Of a stretch of 64,000 nt of DNA, positions 24,387 through 35,536 are shown piece by piece. A program made the position numbers and the translations under genes. The stretch covers positions 340,490,196 through 340,554,195 of the forward strand of contig OY821517.1 in assembly GCA_963682025.1 (NCBI GenBank), given 5' to 3'. Origin of the DNA: Cordilura impudica (lineage: Eukaryota; Arthropoda; Insecta; Diptera; Scathophagidae). Below the pieces are notes generated by a model that saw only the letters and a list, made by a program, of their open reading frames with translations, did not search any database and was not told the origin of the DNA. The number at the start of each line of letters is the position of its first letter. Position 1 is the first letter of the stretch.

Positions 24387-24867
24387 ACAAGAAAGGAAAT
24401 TATACTCAATCTAGACCGACTATATGACACCTTATATCATGAGTTTTGAAAAATATTTTAAGGTTTAACTAATTGGAGATAGAAAATAAGCATTAAAAAG
24501 TTCATATCGGATGCTATTTTTATATGGGGACTAGGTCAAAAAATGCACCATATATGGTAGTCACTTATGTTTTGAAAAAACTTATAGAAACCAAATCTGT
24601 ATTGATAGGGGTATATAGGTAAGAATGGTCCTACGGAGTTTATTTGTGGACTACTGATTAATAAATGTAATAAACAGCCACAAATTAAATTTTACCGGGA
24701 TATATATGATAATTTTAGAGCAATATAGGTCGATCTCATAGAAATGACTTGTATGGGGACTATGTTTCAACATGCATCGATTTTCATCAATTTAAATAAT
24801 GATCGTCCATTGTCCGACAAAAGCTTACATTTACAATTTCGTTAAAATATGTTTATATTTACGACCA
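24387..24867 (-). mobile_element. DINE-A copy 4, 5'-truncated
   Basis: It starts ACAAGAAAGGAAATTATACT with CTAGACCGACTATATGACAC, continues through the family body, and stops at ATATTTACGACCAG where the E element begins. The expected GTTTGATTACAAGG continuation and the (GGAC)n core are missing on the far side of E, so this copy was cut short. Confidence 0.7.
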
Positions 24868-24870
24868 GTA

Positions 24871-25445
24871 GCGCGATTCGGTAACTTCTTTTAACGATAA
24901 TCGAATCGTTAAAGAAAGAAAATAACAAAATTATCGATTTTGGTATTCAGTAAAATTTTTAAAAGATATTCGCTTTTGTTAAAGTCAACTTTTTTTGTTA
25001 TCTATACGACAACAATTTTTGTGTTGTTTATTCAATCGATGAAAATTTAAATTTTTAGGTTGAAATATCGGCATACATACATAAATAAATATCATAAAAT
25101 ACTGGAAATTTTTTGCTCTTATTATAAAACTTTTTATATAAATAAAAAAATTAAATAGCATATTTAATTCATTATATTATTTTAAAATAATTATACAAAA
25201 CTATTAATAAAAAAAATAAAGAAATTAAACAGAAACATAAAATCATCCTGTCTATTCTATTCTTCTTTGTGTTTTCGCTTGTTTTGACAGAGATGCCACT
25301 CGTTTACAAATTAAATAAATAGAAAAGTAGATTTGTCGGTTGTTGTTTAGGTGTACTTAGTGAATCACTTAATCGTTAGTGCAAACAACAATAGCTGTCG
25401 ATATATTTTGCGATTGTCGGATCGTTAAAATTTACAGAATCGCAC
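24871..25445. mobile_element. E element, TIR transposon derivative
   Basis: Inverted ends GCGCGATTCGGTAACTTC and AAATTTACAGAATCGCAC are flanked by TA on each side, fitting a Tc1/mariner-like TA target duplication. Internal landmarks are TAACGATAATCGAATCGTTA near the left end, TTCAATCGATGAAAATTTAA, GACAGAGATGCCACTCGTTT and CAATAGCTGTCGATATATTT. It is about 575 bases with no coding frame. Related segments lie in all three DINE-D copies, so E has moved both alone and as cargo. Confidence 0.65.
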
Positions 25446-25776
25446 TACAGATACTTATATTTCGCGATTGTCCGTTTTGGCGATTTTTGACTTTGGCCTT
25501 TTTTTGTGCTATTTTTAATTTTAGCGATTTTTGTTATTCGCGTTTTTCGGTTTTTTGATTCCACAACTACTCATTGGTAATTAATGTACTTGTCAATAGT
25601 TGCAAGACTGTCCTTTTCAGAGATCTTCATATTTTTTTGTATAGGAGATGCCAGGCCCATTGGTCCGATCCTGCCCATTTTTTGGGCAAACACTCACATT
25701 AATAATTTATGTAATAGGACAAAGTAACAATGATTTTTCCATTATAGTATATCAGTTATATGATATTAAATAAATA
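25446..25776. repeat. GCGATTTTTG repeat plus a GCCACGCCC-type fragment
   Basis: 25465-25565 is an imperfect repeat of TTTTGGCGATTTTTG words, the complement of the minisatellite at 52840-53410. From about 25635 a segment with GCCAGGCCCATTGGTCCGAT and TTACATTAATAACTT-like words matches the repeat at 26755-27124. No gene. Confidence 0.55.
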
Positions 25777-26754
25777 CTATCAGATTCCAGCCCTCTAAAT
25801 TCGAGCGCAAATTCTAAGAAATATTATTTTTTCATTAAATGAAGACCCTAAAAGTATGCTAATCTATTATAGCCAATTCACAAATCAACACAAAAAACAA
25901 ACTCATTTTTATTACAAACACATTAACAAATTTAATAAACACACCCTGCAGGAAATGTCAATAGTGAAACAGTACTGATTCACTATTGACTTTGTCACCA
26001 GTACTACTGACCAACTATACCCCAGGCAACGTAATTTTCTATAGACATTTAACATGTACGTGTCATTGCAAATCACTAGTGACATTGGAACTATTGATTA
26101 GGTAGTGACTAGGTAGTTCTCATGGGACCATGTGTAGACATTGGAACCAGAGATTTACTAGTGTCTAGGTAGTTCTCATGGGACCATATGTAGACATTGG
26201 AACCAGATATTCTTGTACAAATTTGATTGTTCTTTCACTTTTCTTTTATAACTTCGTTTACTTATTATGTTTTTTTTTTATTTGATTTATTATAAGATAT
26301 ATTTTTATTTACCTTTTATATTCGATTTTTTTATATCTTATTTTAAAACTTTAGTTTTCGTCCAACCACGTGTTTTTCAAACGAAACTATAGAAATCAGG
26401 AAGAAACAGAACTCCCAACTTCACTATGGAAAATTTTTTTCACAGATAAAGTAAATAGTGTAGACGCTTAGTTGACAATGTCAACAAAATAGTAGACAAA
26501 AGTGGTGACTTGCGGACACTTGACCCCAGGCTTCCTGCAGGGCATACATAACATTGCATAATTTTATGTATGTGTTAGTAACAACTTTAAATGCAATATA
26601 CTCGAAATAAAGGAAAAAATTTAAAAATCTGTAAATCTGCAAATCGACTAAAAAGAAATACCTTTCAAATAATATACGTTTGGTCAAAATCGGGATAAAA
26701 CGATAGAACAAAGCATTATTCACAAGAAATCGCCTAGCCTATTAATATTATGGG
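25777..26754 (-). mobile_element. Hel-B Helitron copy with nested TIR element
   Basis: The 3' end (at the left) reads CTATCAGATTCCAGCCCTC, the complement of a CTAG terminus with one base changed. The 5' end (at the right) has CGCCTAGCCTATTAATATTA. Body landmarks AATTCACAAATCAACAC, AACACATTAACAAATTTAAT and AAAGAAATACCTTTCAAAT match other copies. The interior is interrupted at 25944-26542 by an unrelated element. Confidence 0.65.
25944..26542. mobile_element. TIR element (CCCTGCAGGAA ends) nested in Hel-B
   Basis: It starts CCCTGCAGGAAATGTC and ends GGCTTCCTGCAGGG, an 11-base perfect inverted repeat. It interrupts a Hel-B copy whose sequence resumes after it (AATAAACACA on the left, ATTTTATGTATGTGTTAG on the right). 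Inside, a ~56-base direct repeat occurs twice plus a partial third (26090-26215, core GGTAGTTCTCATGGGACCAT). There is no coding frame, and the target duplication could not be fixed, so the superfamily is unknown. Confidence 0.6.
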
Positions 26755-27124
26755 GTGCCACGCCCATTCGTCCTATCCGGTCCATTTTTGTCCGACTACT
26801 TACATTAATAACTTATGAACTCAAAGAAAGTACAGTACTCTAGATATATGACATTAAATATTTACTTTGTATGGTGAGTGCCACGCCCAATGGTCCGACC
26901 CCCAGCCGATTTCTGCAACTCTTCAATATGTATGGGTACATACTTTCAGAAGTCTTGCTGTCGTAGTACTCCAAATATTATATGTGAAAATAAGATGTTA
27001 CAAATTCACTTTATATGGAAAGTGCCACGCCCGCTTGAAAAATTCAAAAAATATGTGGCCTACTTTTCCTTCCCGATAGGCACTTACCTGCTGTAAAAAT
27101 TTCAAGACGATCGGTCTCCTATAA
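26755..27124 (+). repeat. Repeat with GTGCCACGCCC units
   Basis: Three diverged units each carry TGCCACGCCC (at about 26757, 26879 and 27021) followed by words such as GGTCCGACC and CTTACATTAATAACTTATG. The last reads into CAAGACGATCGGTCTCCTAT. GCCACGCCC words are common in fly interspersed elements, including INE-1; I cannot assign the family. Overlapping open frames here are not supported as genes. Confidence 0.5.
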
Positions 27125-27416
27125 ACCACAAACAAACAAAGTAACAAAACAAACAAACGATCAATCAAACAAAGAAACAAACAATAAATTAAACATGCAA
27201 AGAAACAAACAAACAAACAATCAATCAAACAAAGAAACAAACAAATAAAGAAACAAACAATCAAACAATCAAACAGAGAAACAAACCAACAAACAAACAA
27301 TCAATCAAACAAACAAACAATCAAACAGAGAAACAAACCAACAAACAAACAATCAATCAAACAAACAAACAATCAAACAAACAATCAATCAGTCAAAGAA
27401 ACAAACAAACAAACGT
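27125..27416. repeat. (CAAACAAA/CAATCAAA)n microsatellite
   Basis: About 290 bases of AAACAAACAATCAATCAAAC-type sequence, including a near-exact duplication of roughly 50 bases around 27270 and 27320. The 100-codon Cys/Leu/Phe-rich frame on the minus strand is its translation and not a gene. Confidence 0.85.
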
Positions 27417-27652
27417 ACTGCTCTCCTGATATGAACCCATTGAAAAGTTATGGGGGATTCTCGTCAGGCGAATTTATGCTGACAATCTTCAATACATGAA
27501 TGTAAATGAACTAAAAATTACAATTTTCAATGAATGGGAAGCACTTAATCAATCAAGGTCTTTTGAATAAATTAATAAATTCTATGAAAACTAGAATATT
27601 TGATTGCATTAAAGCAAAAGGTGGTGTTATAAATTATTAAGATGATGTTATC
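27417..27652. other. Unassigned spacer with a possible Tc1-like 3' trace
   Basis: Translation of 27424-27480 gives SPDMNPLKSYGGFSSGEFM, faintly like the SPDxNPIE region of Tc1-like transposases, but it is too short and worn to call. Nothing else was seen. Confidence 0.3.
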
Positions 27653-29430
27653 ATACCCTCCACGCCAGTGTGCAGAGTGTATATATAAGTTTGTCATTCC
27701 GTTTGTAATAATTAGAAAAAAAATTTTGGACCCCATAAAATATATATATTTGTGATCCTTATAACAACCGGAGTTGATATAGCGATGTCCGTCTGTCCGT
27801 CTGTCCGTCTCTGGAAATCACGATCACGGCATCAATCGGGCAGCTAGGGTGCTCGTTGACATAAAAAATGATTCATTGACATCCTGAGAAGTCTGCTATT
27901 TAAAATCGTCCAAATCGGTCGATTAGGGCCCGAGATTTGAATGAAGAACTAAAAAAAGTCTTGAAAAAATATAATTTTCTATGTTGTTCTTGTCACGATC
28001 ACGCCCTGAATAGTGCAGCTACAGTGATCATTTTTAGTGAGAATGATTCACCAAATTCATGAGAAGATTTCTGTTTCAAAAATCATTAAAATCGGTGGAA
28101 CAGGTCCAGGGAAATCTCTGAAAAAGTAAAAAAAAAAAATGAAAAATATGATGTTTCTATAGTGTTCTTGTTGTTATTCTAAATGTTGTGTTGTTGTCAT
28201 AGCTGAACTTGTTGTTTTTGTGGTCGTTGTGGTAATAATATAATAAAAACTAACCCTTTGTACATTTTTTTTTATTAAATCTGGTAGAAAAATTTGTTAG
28301 ATCATTTCTGTCATTACCACGAGCCTGCCTGCAAAATTTCAGATCGAATGGGTAACGGGAAAGGGGTTAAAATCGATCCAAAATTTTTTCGACAAGCAGA
28401 CACTACGAGTTAATATAAAGGGAGTAAAAATTCACCAACATCTAAAGCAAATAATGCTGAAATACCTAGTTGTTAATAAAAAAAAAAACAATGTAAATTT
28501 CGCAAAAAAAAAAAAAATATGTATAAATTTATTTAATGAGAAAAACACAAAAATAACGTTTGATGTTGTATTTTTGTGTGTGTAATATTTACATATACAT
28601 ACATAAACATATTAAATAATACAAATAATATACATATATTATATATATGTATATCCATAACAACTGCATGGTAGAAATAAATCGGTATATTATTTTATTT
28701 ACATAATTTTCTGCAATATTTTGTTGTGGGGAAAATACATTTCTTTTGCGTGACTATGTCACAGTAGATGGCGCCACAATTTTTGTTCTAATTAGCTTTG
28801 CAATAGTTATTTTTATTTTAACATTAATGTTAATATTTTCAACTAGATATCATACAGAACAATGTTAAGAGTATACACGGGCTGGTCTTTTATTTCATAT
28901 GTTTTTTCATTATTCTTTTACAAATATGAACATAAGTTTGGCATGTTAACTTTTTGTTGTCTTTATAAAATAGAGTTACCGAGTTCATCAATGAGTTTTT
29001 TGCTTTCAAAACAGTTCTACATAGTTATATAGAACTATTATTCTGCTTTACCTACAAAATATCTGATTGCGATTACATCTAATTTTTAAAAGTTGTTTAT
29101 AATTACTAAAGCATTATTATTCACATAAATACAAAATTGCACTTTTTAAATTTTCCATTAAAATTTTGAGAAAATATCAATTCTAAAAACTAGAATTAAA
29201 AATTTTCAATTATAAATTACAATTAATTGAATTTCAGAAAATCATATCAAAACGTCGGAAATTATAATTTTAAATTTAGAAGACATCAATTGCATCTTTA
29301 ATATATAAATTTTATTCGTTAAACACAAATTGAAATTCCAAAAAAAAACACCAAATATGTTTACATTTAAAAAATGTTTACATTTAAAAAAAATATTGTC
29401 CTTCCAGGAGAAATTAATAACTTTTCTGTA

Positions 29431-30093
29431 CCGCGATTAAGTAACTTCTTTTAACGATAGTCGAATCGTTAAAAAAAGAAAATTGCAAAATTATCAGTAA
29501 AAATTTTAAACGATATTCGCTATTGTTAAAGTCAGCTGTTGTTATCTAAACGACAACCGTTTTTGTGTTGTTTATTCAATCGATAAAAACTTAAATTTTT
29601 AGGTTGAAATATCGTCATGCATACATAAATAAAAATCGTAAAATAGTGAAAATATTTTGCTTTTATTAAAAAACTTTTTTATATAAATAAAAAAATTAAA
29701 TAGCATATTCAATTCATTATTTCATTTGCAAATAAATAAACAGAAATATTAGTAAACAAAATAATGATATTAAACATAAACATAAAATCATCCTGTCAAA
29801 CACGAAGTAATTTATTTATTTATTTAACAGCACTTATAATCATAATAAATTATGAGTATAAATATATTTATTTTATTAGGTACTAACGACAGAGGTTTTT
29901 GACCCAACGAAGTAATTTGTTTTTGTGTTTTTCGCTTATTTTGACAGAGATGCCACTCGTTTACAATTTAAATAAATAGAAAAATTTGTCGACTGTCGTT
30001 AAGATGTATGTACTTAGTGAATCACTTAATCCTTAGTGCAAACAAGAATAGCTGTCGATATATTTTGCGATTGTCGGATCGTTGAAATTTACT
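29431..30093. mobile_element. E element inside DINE-D copy 2
   Basis: It starts TA|CCGCGATTAAGTAACTTC and continues through TCGAATCGTTAAAAAAAG and CAATCGATAAAAACTTAAAT to the TGCGATTGTCGGATCGTTG motif. The last bases of the right inverted end are missing. The same E position in DINE-D copies 1 and 3 shows that the insertion predates the amplification of DINE-D. Confidence 0.6.
29814..29906 (-). mobile_element. Truncated LINE-type retroposon with 12-base target duplication
   Basis: A 93-base insertion is flanked by ACGAAGTAATTT on both sides (29802-29813 and 29907-29918). DINE-D copy 1 has the uninterrupted sequence at 14935-14960. Read on the minus strand the insert begins TGGGTCAAAAACCTCTGTCG and ends in the short tandem tail AAATAAATAAATAAAT. 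A long direct duplication plus a tandem A-rich tail is the signature of target-primed reverse transcription by a 5'-truncated LINE. The clade is not determined. Confidence 0.75.
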
Positions 30094-30680
30094 ACAGAAA
30101 ACATTAATTTAAATTCAATGAATTTTCGAAAACGTCAAATGATATTTAAGAATTGCGAACATAAAAACTGTTACATAAATAAACGCAATTTGATGAGAAT
30201 GTTATTTATATATAAATTTTCACAATTTTTTTGGATGAATATTTGAAGTTTTTCAGAAAATAAAAATAACAAATTATTTTATTTAAAATTTTTGGGACAT
30301 TTGGTTTTTTGCGTTTGGCATCCCTAATTTGAATATTTATTATTATAAATTTATTCTCTTTGTTTTCCAAATATGGCAATATTTTAATAAAAAAGTTGAG
30401 AGAGTTTTTTTTTCGTTATTATTTTGTTACTCCATCCGCATACATATAGATATATAACCTAAATGCATGCCGATCAGCAACCACGATGACCAAAAAGCAA
30501 ACACCGAAATAATAGAAAAGACGAAAACCAACCCAAAGAATTTTCTGAAATAATTTGATATTAAGTTTAACAAATTGTTTACTTTCTCCAATATTTAGTT
30601 TACATTTATTATCAATACTCAAACCGAGGTGGAGGGTATCAAAGATTCGGCACAGCCGAATTTAACACTCTTACTTGTTT

Positions 30681-30991
30681 TTATTATTTTTGTTATTTTT
30701 GTAAAATAAATATAGGAATTAATTAATTATTTTTGTTAAACAAAGACTTTGTTGCATTTGTGCTATACTATTTGAACGCTTTAATATGCTAAGTATTGGG
30801 ATGTAAGAGATTTTAATAACGGCATTCCTAATTAATGGGAGTTTTGGGTAATATACGTGTATTTTTGGAAAGAAAACATATTAATGTAAGTCCAGCAAAG
30901 AAATAATAATTATAGCACGCATAGTTAAAATTTTATATAACATTGAATCACAGATTACCAAATGTGCTATCATTTAAGAACGCACTGTATT
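30681..30991. other. Unassigned AT-rich spacer
   Basis: No gene or repeat family recognised between DINE-D copy 2 and an old DINE-A fragment. Confidence 0.4.
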
Positions 30992-32168
30992 ATACCCATA
31001 AATTAGTAGTCCAAAATAAACCCTATACGATCATTTTTAAACATAGTCCCTATATAAAGTTGATTCCCGACCTTACTTAAATCTCTAAAAAAAAAAATAT
31101 TGCATAGATTTTTTTCAAATTTAGTTTAAATACATTTCCGAGAAAAGTAAGTGACTTTGCTAATTATGGTTATGAACAGGCCATTTTTGTCCCAGTCCGC
31201 ATTTAAAAATAACATCAGATATAAACACACAAAATAATAACAATGCCACTAAAATATGGTTTATACTAATTATACCCTATACCACTATGTGGTTTGGGTA
31301 TAATGACTTTGTGCTGCTGTTTGTAACAACCAAAAATATTTGACCTAGACCCATCTTTAATTATACCGATCGAATCAGATCACTTTCTGAGTTGATTTAA
31401 CAATGTCCGTCCGTCCGTCCGTCCGTCTGTGTGTCCATGTAAACCTTGTAATCAAACTGCAGGTCGCAAATATGAATATATTTTGATGAAATTTGGTATA
31501 TAAGCTTTTATCGGCCATGGGATGAACGCTGTTGAAATTGGTGAGAATCGGTCCATGTTCAGACCTAGCCCCCATACAAATAACCCATATGAAATCGACA
31601 TAAATTGCCATAAGATCCAAATTGTCATATAGATCTTACTCAAATTGGGTTTTGTATGCGTTCATTACGTCCATTAATGAGTAGTCCAAAAATGATCTCT
31701 TTGGCTTCATATAGAGCTGCTTCCCGATCTTCACTTAAATCTATTAAAAACAAAAATATTGCACTGATTCTTCTCAGATTTTGTTTGTATATATTTTCGC
31801 AAAATACAAGAGACTTTACCAAACATGATCAGGATCGGTCCATATTTCGACCTAGTCCCCATATAAGTATAGCATCCGATATGAACTTTTTCATATCTGC
31901 AGCCAAAAAAATTAATAAAAATCCCACTCAAATTTGGTTTATGCTTATTTTCTATATCCAGTAGTTGGGCCTGAGAGATAGGGCCTCTAAACGCATGGTA
32001 TAGGGTATCGTATAGTCGGTCTAGACCGACTATAATTTTCTTACTTGTTTTTTATATTCAAATATTGACTCAGCAAAGTTGGATTTGGAGACGATCTCTC
32101 AAAATGCATGGTATAGTGTATCGTATAGCCGCTCTATATCGACCTTAATTTTCTTGCTGATTTTCTTT
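30992..32168 (+). mobile_element. Old DINE-A copy split by a younger DINE-A
   Basis: The left part (30992-31270) matches the DINE-A body from the TTAATGAGTAGTCC region to the CAAATTTGGTTTATGCTTAT region. The right part (32051-32168) matches the 3' end from the GGTCTCTAAACGCATGGTAT region through a worn TCTATATCGACCTTAATTTTC. Between them is the full copy at 31271-32050. The outer copy is clearly more diverged and lacks its 5' third. Confidence 0.65.
31271..32050 (+). mobile_element. DINE-A copy 5, full length
   Basis: It runs from TATACCCTATACCACTATGT through GCACTGCTGTTTGTAAC-like sequence, (CCGT)n and the body to the perfect palindrome AGTCGGTCTAGACCGACT and TTTTCTTACTTGTTT. At about 780 bases it is a good reference for the family. 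Open frames on both strands recur in other copies only because the sequence is conserved; they lack consistent starts and carry indels. Confidence 0.8.
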
Positions 32169-32320
32169 GATTTCGATTTTTATATTGATATTTTTGTTTG
32201 CCACTAGACTATAAATATTTAGTCAAAAGACGAATAAAAGTCCTTGAAAAAAACTTGTTCACAACATTTTTTTTAATGTGCGTTTCAGGTTTTGTGGGCC
32301 ACAATACAAAAAAAAAAAAA

Positions 32321-33108
32321 AAACAAGTAAGAAAATTATAGTCGGTCTAGACCGACTTTACGATACCATATACCATGCGTTTAGGTCCAACTAATTAAAA
32401 AATAAGCATAAACCAAATTTGAGTGGCATTGTTATTAATGTTATTGGCTGCATATATGAAAAAGTTCATATCGGGTGCCATAAACATATGGGGACTAGGT
32501 CGAAAAATGGAACGACCCTGACCATATTTGTCAAAGTCACTTATATTTTGAAAATATATACATAAACCAAATTTGAGAAAAATCTGTGCAATATTTTTGT
32601 TTTTTGATAGATTTTAGTGAATATCGGGAGGCAGCTCTATATGGGGCCTATGAATAAGAATTGTCCTCTAGGAAATATTTTTGGATTATCGATTAATGGA
32701 TATAATAAACACATAAAAATCCAATTTGACTGAGATCTTTATATGATTTGGATCTTATGGCAATTTATGTCGATTTCATAGGGGTCATTTGTATGCGGAA
32801 TAGGTCTGAACATGGACCGAATTTAACCAATTTCAATAGTGTTCATTCTATGACCGGCAAAAGCATATATACCAAATTTCATCAAAACATATTCATATTT
32901 GCGACCTGTAGTTTGATTACAATGTTTACATGGACACACAAACGGACGGACGGACGGACACCGCTAAATCGACTCAGAAAGTGATTCTGAGAAAGTGATT
33001 CTGAGTCGATCGGTATAATAAAAGATGGGTCTTGGTCAAATATTTTTGGTAGTTACAAACAGCAGCACAAAGTCATTATACCCAAACCACATAGTGGTAT
33101 AGGGTATA
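32321..33108 (-). mobile_element. DINE-A copy 6, full length
   Basis: Complement orientation from AAACAAGTAAGAAAATTATA and AGTCGGTCTAGACCGACT to CCACATAGTGGTATAGGGTA. The GGAC core is short, and GAGAAAGTGATTCT is locally duplicated near 32985. Confidence 0.8.
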
Positions 33109-33669
33109 AAGAAACAGTCGCACTTAAAGTGCAGAATGGTTGTAGCCTAGTGTAATTAACCAAAATTCCAAAAAATCGACAAGTTATGATGAAAAACGTG
33201 TTTCTAACAAAGCAATAACATTAAGGCATTAGATTTTGGACAAATATACGATGTAAATAACTTTTGTTTTAAGAAAACAAAAAAAAAAAACTTGTAGCCA
33301 TGTACCAATTTGATGGTGATTGGTTTGAAAAAGTGTAAAGCAGCGTGAAAACATGTTTATCAACTGTCTAATATTATTTTTAATTTTCATATATTATTTT
33401 TTTTATACATATATGTACGAGTATGTAAGTATGTATGTATGTGTAAATATATACAAATAAATAAACTGTTTAATTGTTAGCTTCCTTTCGCTTTCGCCTT
33501 TGAAAACAATATTTAATCTAAGATAAGAGACATTAAAAGTATTCACGATGACACTTGCAGTGGTGCGAAAATGCAAATATGCATTTTTAAATAGAACTAA
33601 AACAAAATAATAAAAAATTTAAGCAACTTTAAAGTCTGGTTTAAGTAAACCTATTAGAAGGCCATGTGA
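33109..33669. other. Unassigned intergenic DNA
   Basis: No supported gene. The text is of somewhat higher complexity around 33115-33200 and 33480-33560, with a GTATGTATGTATGT microsatellite near 33430. Confidence 0.45.
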
Positions 33670-33946
33670 AAAAAGTAAGAAAATTTTAATCGGTCTAGAC
33701 TAACTATATGATACCCTATACCAAGAGTTTACAAAGAGAGTCCTAGGTCCACCTAATTGGCTATAGAAAATAAGCATTAATCAAATTTGAGCGGCATTGT
33801 TATTAATTTTTTTTGCCTGCAGGTATGAAAAAGTTCATATCGGATCCTGTATTTATATGGGGACTAGATCAAAAACATATACGAACCAAAGATGAGAAAA
33901 ATCGGAGCAAAATTTTTGGGTTTTTGATAGATTTAAGTGATTTTAA
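33670..33946 (-). mobile_element. DINE-A copy 7, 3' fragment
   Basis: It starts AAAAGTAAGAAAATTTTAAT with an imperfect CGGTCTAGACTAAC and runs to TTGATAGATTTAAGTGA, where it stops. A deletion around 33868 removes the CCGATCCTGACCATATTTG segment. The 5' half is absent. Confidence 0.7.
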
Positions 33947-34301
33947 AAGTAGCTAACAGTGAATTAGTTTAAAATAAAACATCACGAATATATAAGAAAA
34001 ATCATATTACATGCATGTCTTGTAATTTTGAAAGATTTTGAATAACCATAGTATTAATTGCATAGAAAACAAAACAATTGCTATTTGTACTCGTATATGA
34101 GAAGAAAACAGTTTTTTTTTTCATAAAACAGAGGCTAATGAATAATAATTAAGTTATTAAAATGTAATGGATCTTTAAAAGAAAGAAATAACAATGTAAT
34201 ATTGTATTTATACATCTTGGAAATAAATCGATTTAATTAAATCACGTGTAAAACATTTATAAACCATAAACCTTAAGGGGACAGAGAACAAATCCGATAA
34301 T
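33947..34301. other. Unassigned AT-rich spacer
   Basis: Nothing recognisable on either strand. Confidence 0.4.
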
Positions 34302-34715
34302 CATATGCCGTTTTCTTTTCTGACAAAAAACGTCGCCCTTTTTTGCCATTTTTTGGAAAAGTGTATTTTTTTATATATTCTGAATTAAGAGCAACCTTGT
34401 ATTATATATCAATCGAAAGGTCTCAAAGTACTGTGTTCATTTATACAAAAAAAAAATTTGATTATTATCCTCTTGGAAGTCATAGGGTGAAAATATTCAA
34501 AAAAAGGGGAACAATGGGGAAATATTCTCCCACTATGACCTGAAAGAAGTCAATGGCTCGAATTTTTTGTGATTTATGAGGGCTCGACTTTGAGACCTTT
34601 CGATTGATATATAAGATAAGGTTGCTTTTAATTCAGAATATATAAAAAATACACTTTTCGAAAAAAGGGCAAAAAAGGGCGACATTTTTGTCAGAAAAGA
34701 AAACGGCAATAGTTT
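34302..34715. mobile_element. Foldback hairpin element with ~190-base arms
   Basis: GCCGTTTTCTTTTCTGAC at about 34306 is mirrored by GTCAGAAAAGAAAACGGC ending at about 34709. The pairing continues through GTCGCCCTTTTTTGCC, ATATATTCTGAATTAA and TATATCAATCGAAAGGTCTC, leaving a short centre near 34490-34530. Arms are roughly 85-90% complementary by eye. Two opposite-strand open frames (34343-34543 and 34533-34718) share residues only because the arms are inverted copies. A transcript would form a long hairpin. Confidence 0.75.
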
Positions 34716-34789
34716 CAATTTAAATAGAAATACTTGTTATTGAAACTCACGTTTTTTTTATTTCTACAATGGAAACATTCAAAAACTAT

Positions 34790-35525
34790 AAAAATGGAAG
34801 TTTAATTAAACTAAGTTTTAGTTTAACTTACAAAAGTTCAATTAAATTGATATCCAAAATTTTGATTTTAACTAAAGTTGGCTGCAGCCAAACTTAACTC
34901 TGTTTAATTTTAGGAGAGTTCTTGGCATGTCAATTAAACTTAGCTTAAACTAATTTTTTTTAAAGCTCTAGTTAAATAATCCCCAATTATAAGCCTGTTT
35001 TTTTGGGCTATCAATTAAACTTGGTTTAATTTAGTATTTTTTAATTTATGACGACTTTTTGGAATACTGATAACTTTCAAACTACATGAACAAGGCGTTA
35101 AAAATCTTCAGCTTAACTAAACTAAGGTTAATTGAAATAACAAAAAATCTCTATAAGATTACTTAATCTAAGAACTTGTATGCTTTAGGCGAATTTTCGG
35201 GCCCTAAACTCAATTATACTTAAACTTAGGGTAACTTAGTTAAATTAACGTAAACTTAAAATAAGTTTAACTGATTTAATTTAAGTTTCAGATTGTTTAG
35301 CACCTATAAAATTCACCTATAACTTTCAATTGTTGGATGTCAGTTAAACTTAGCTTAAATAAACTTTAGTTTTTAACTCTTAAACAAAATAAATTATATT
35401 TATAAGAGCGAGTTTTGCAAATGAGCTTAGTTTTGTTAAACTTAAAATTTTTATAACTTTAAACTATTTGACTTATACATTAAAAATTGAGTTAATCAAA
35501 CTAAGTTTAACTTACATCCCAAAAC
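34790..35525. repeat. Degenerate TTAAACTTAGTTTAAC array
   Basis: The words TTAAACTTAG, AACTTAGTTTAAC and AACTAAGTTTAAC and their complements recur about every 20-60 bases, with unrelated sequence between. The pattern has no strict period and may be a decayed array. No coding frame. Confidence 0.55.
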
Positions 35526-35536
35526 ATCGATTTTAT

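Larger units (their letters stand above)
27653..30680 (+). mobile_element. DINE-D copy 2, 3.0 kb, most complete
   Basis: 5' end ATACCCTCCACGCCAGTGTG, then TTTGTCATTCCGTTTGTAAT, a GTCCGTCTGTCC core and GATCACGGCATCAATCGGGC. 3' end GGTGGAGGGTATCAAAGATT with the hairpin ATTCGGCACAGCCGAAT and CTCTTACTTGTTTTT. There is no conserved open frame across its 3 kb. Nested inside are an E element (29431-30093) and a short retroposon (29814-29906). Lacking copy 1's extra 590 bases, it is the best reference for the family. Confidence 0.8.

Noticed and set aside
27125..27300. Cys/Leu/Phe-rich 100-codon frame on the minus strand
   Set aside because: It is the CAAACAAA microsatellite read in one frame.
31375..31964. 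Recurrent 60-117-codon frames in DINE-A copies (also near 35921, 50842, 63173)
   Set aside because: The similarity reflects shared repeat DNA. Frames occur on both strands, with differing starts and indels and no conserved domain.
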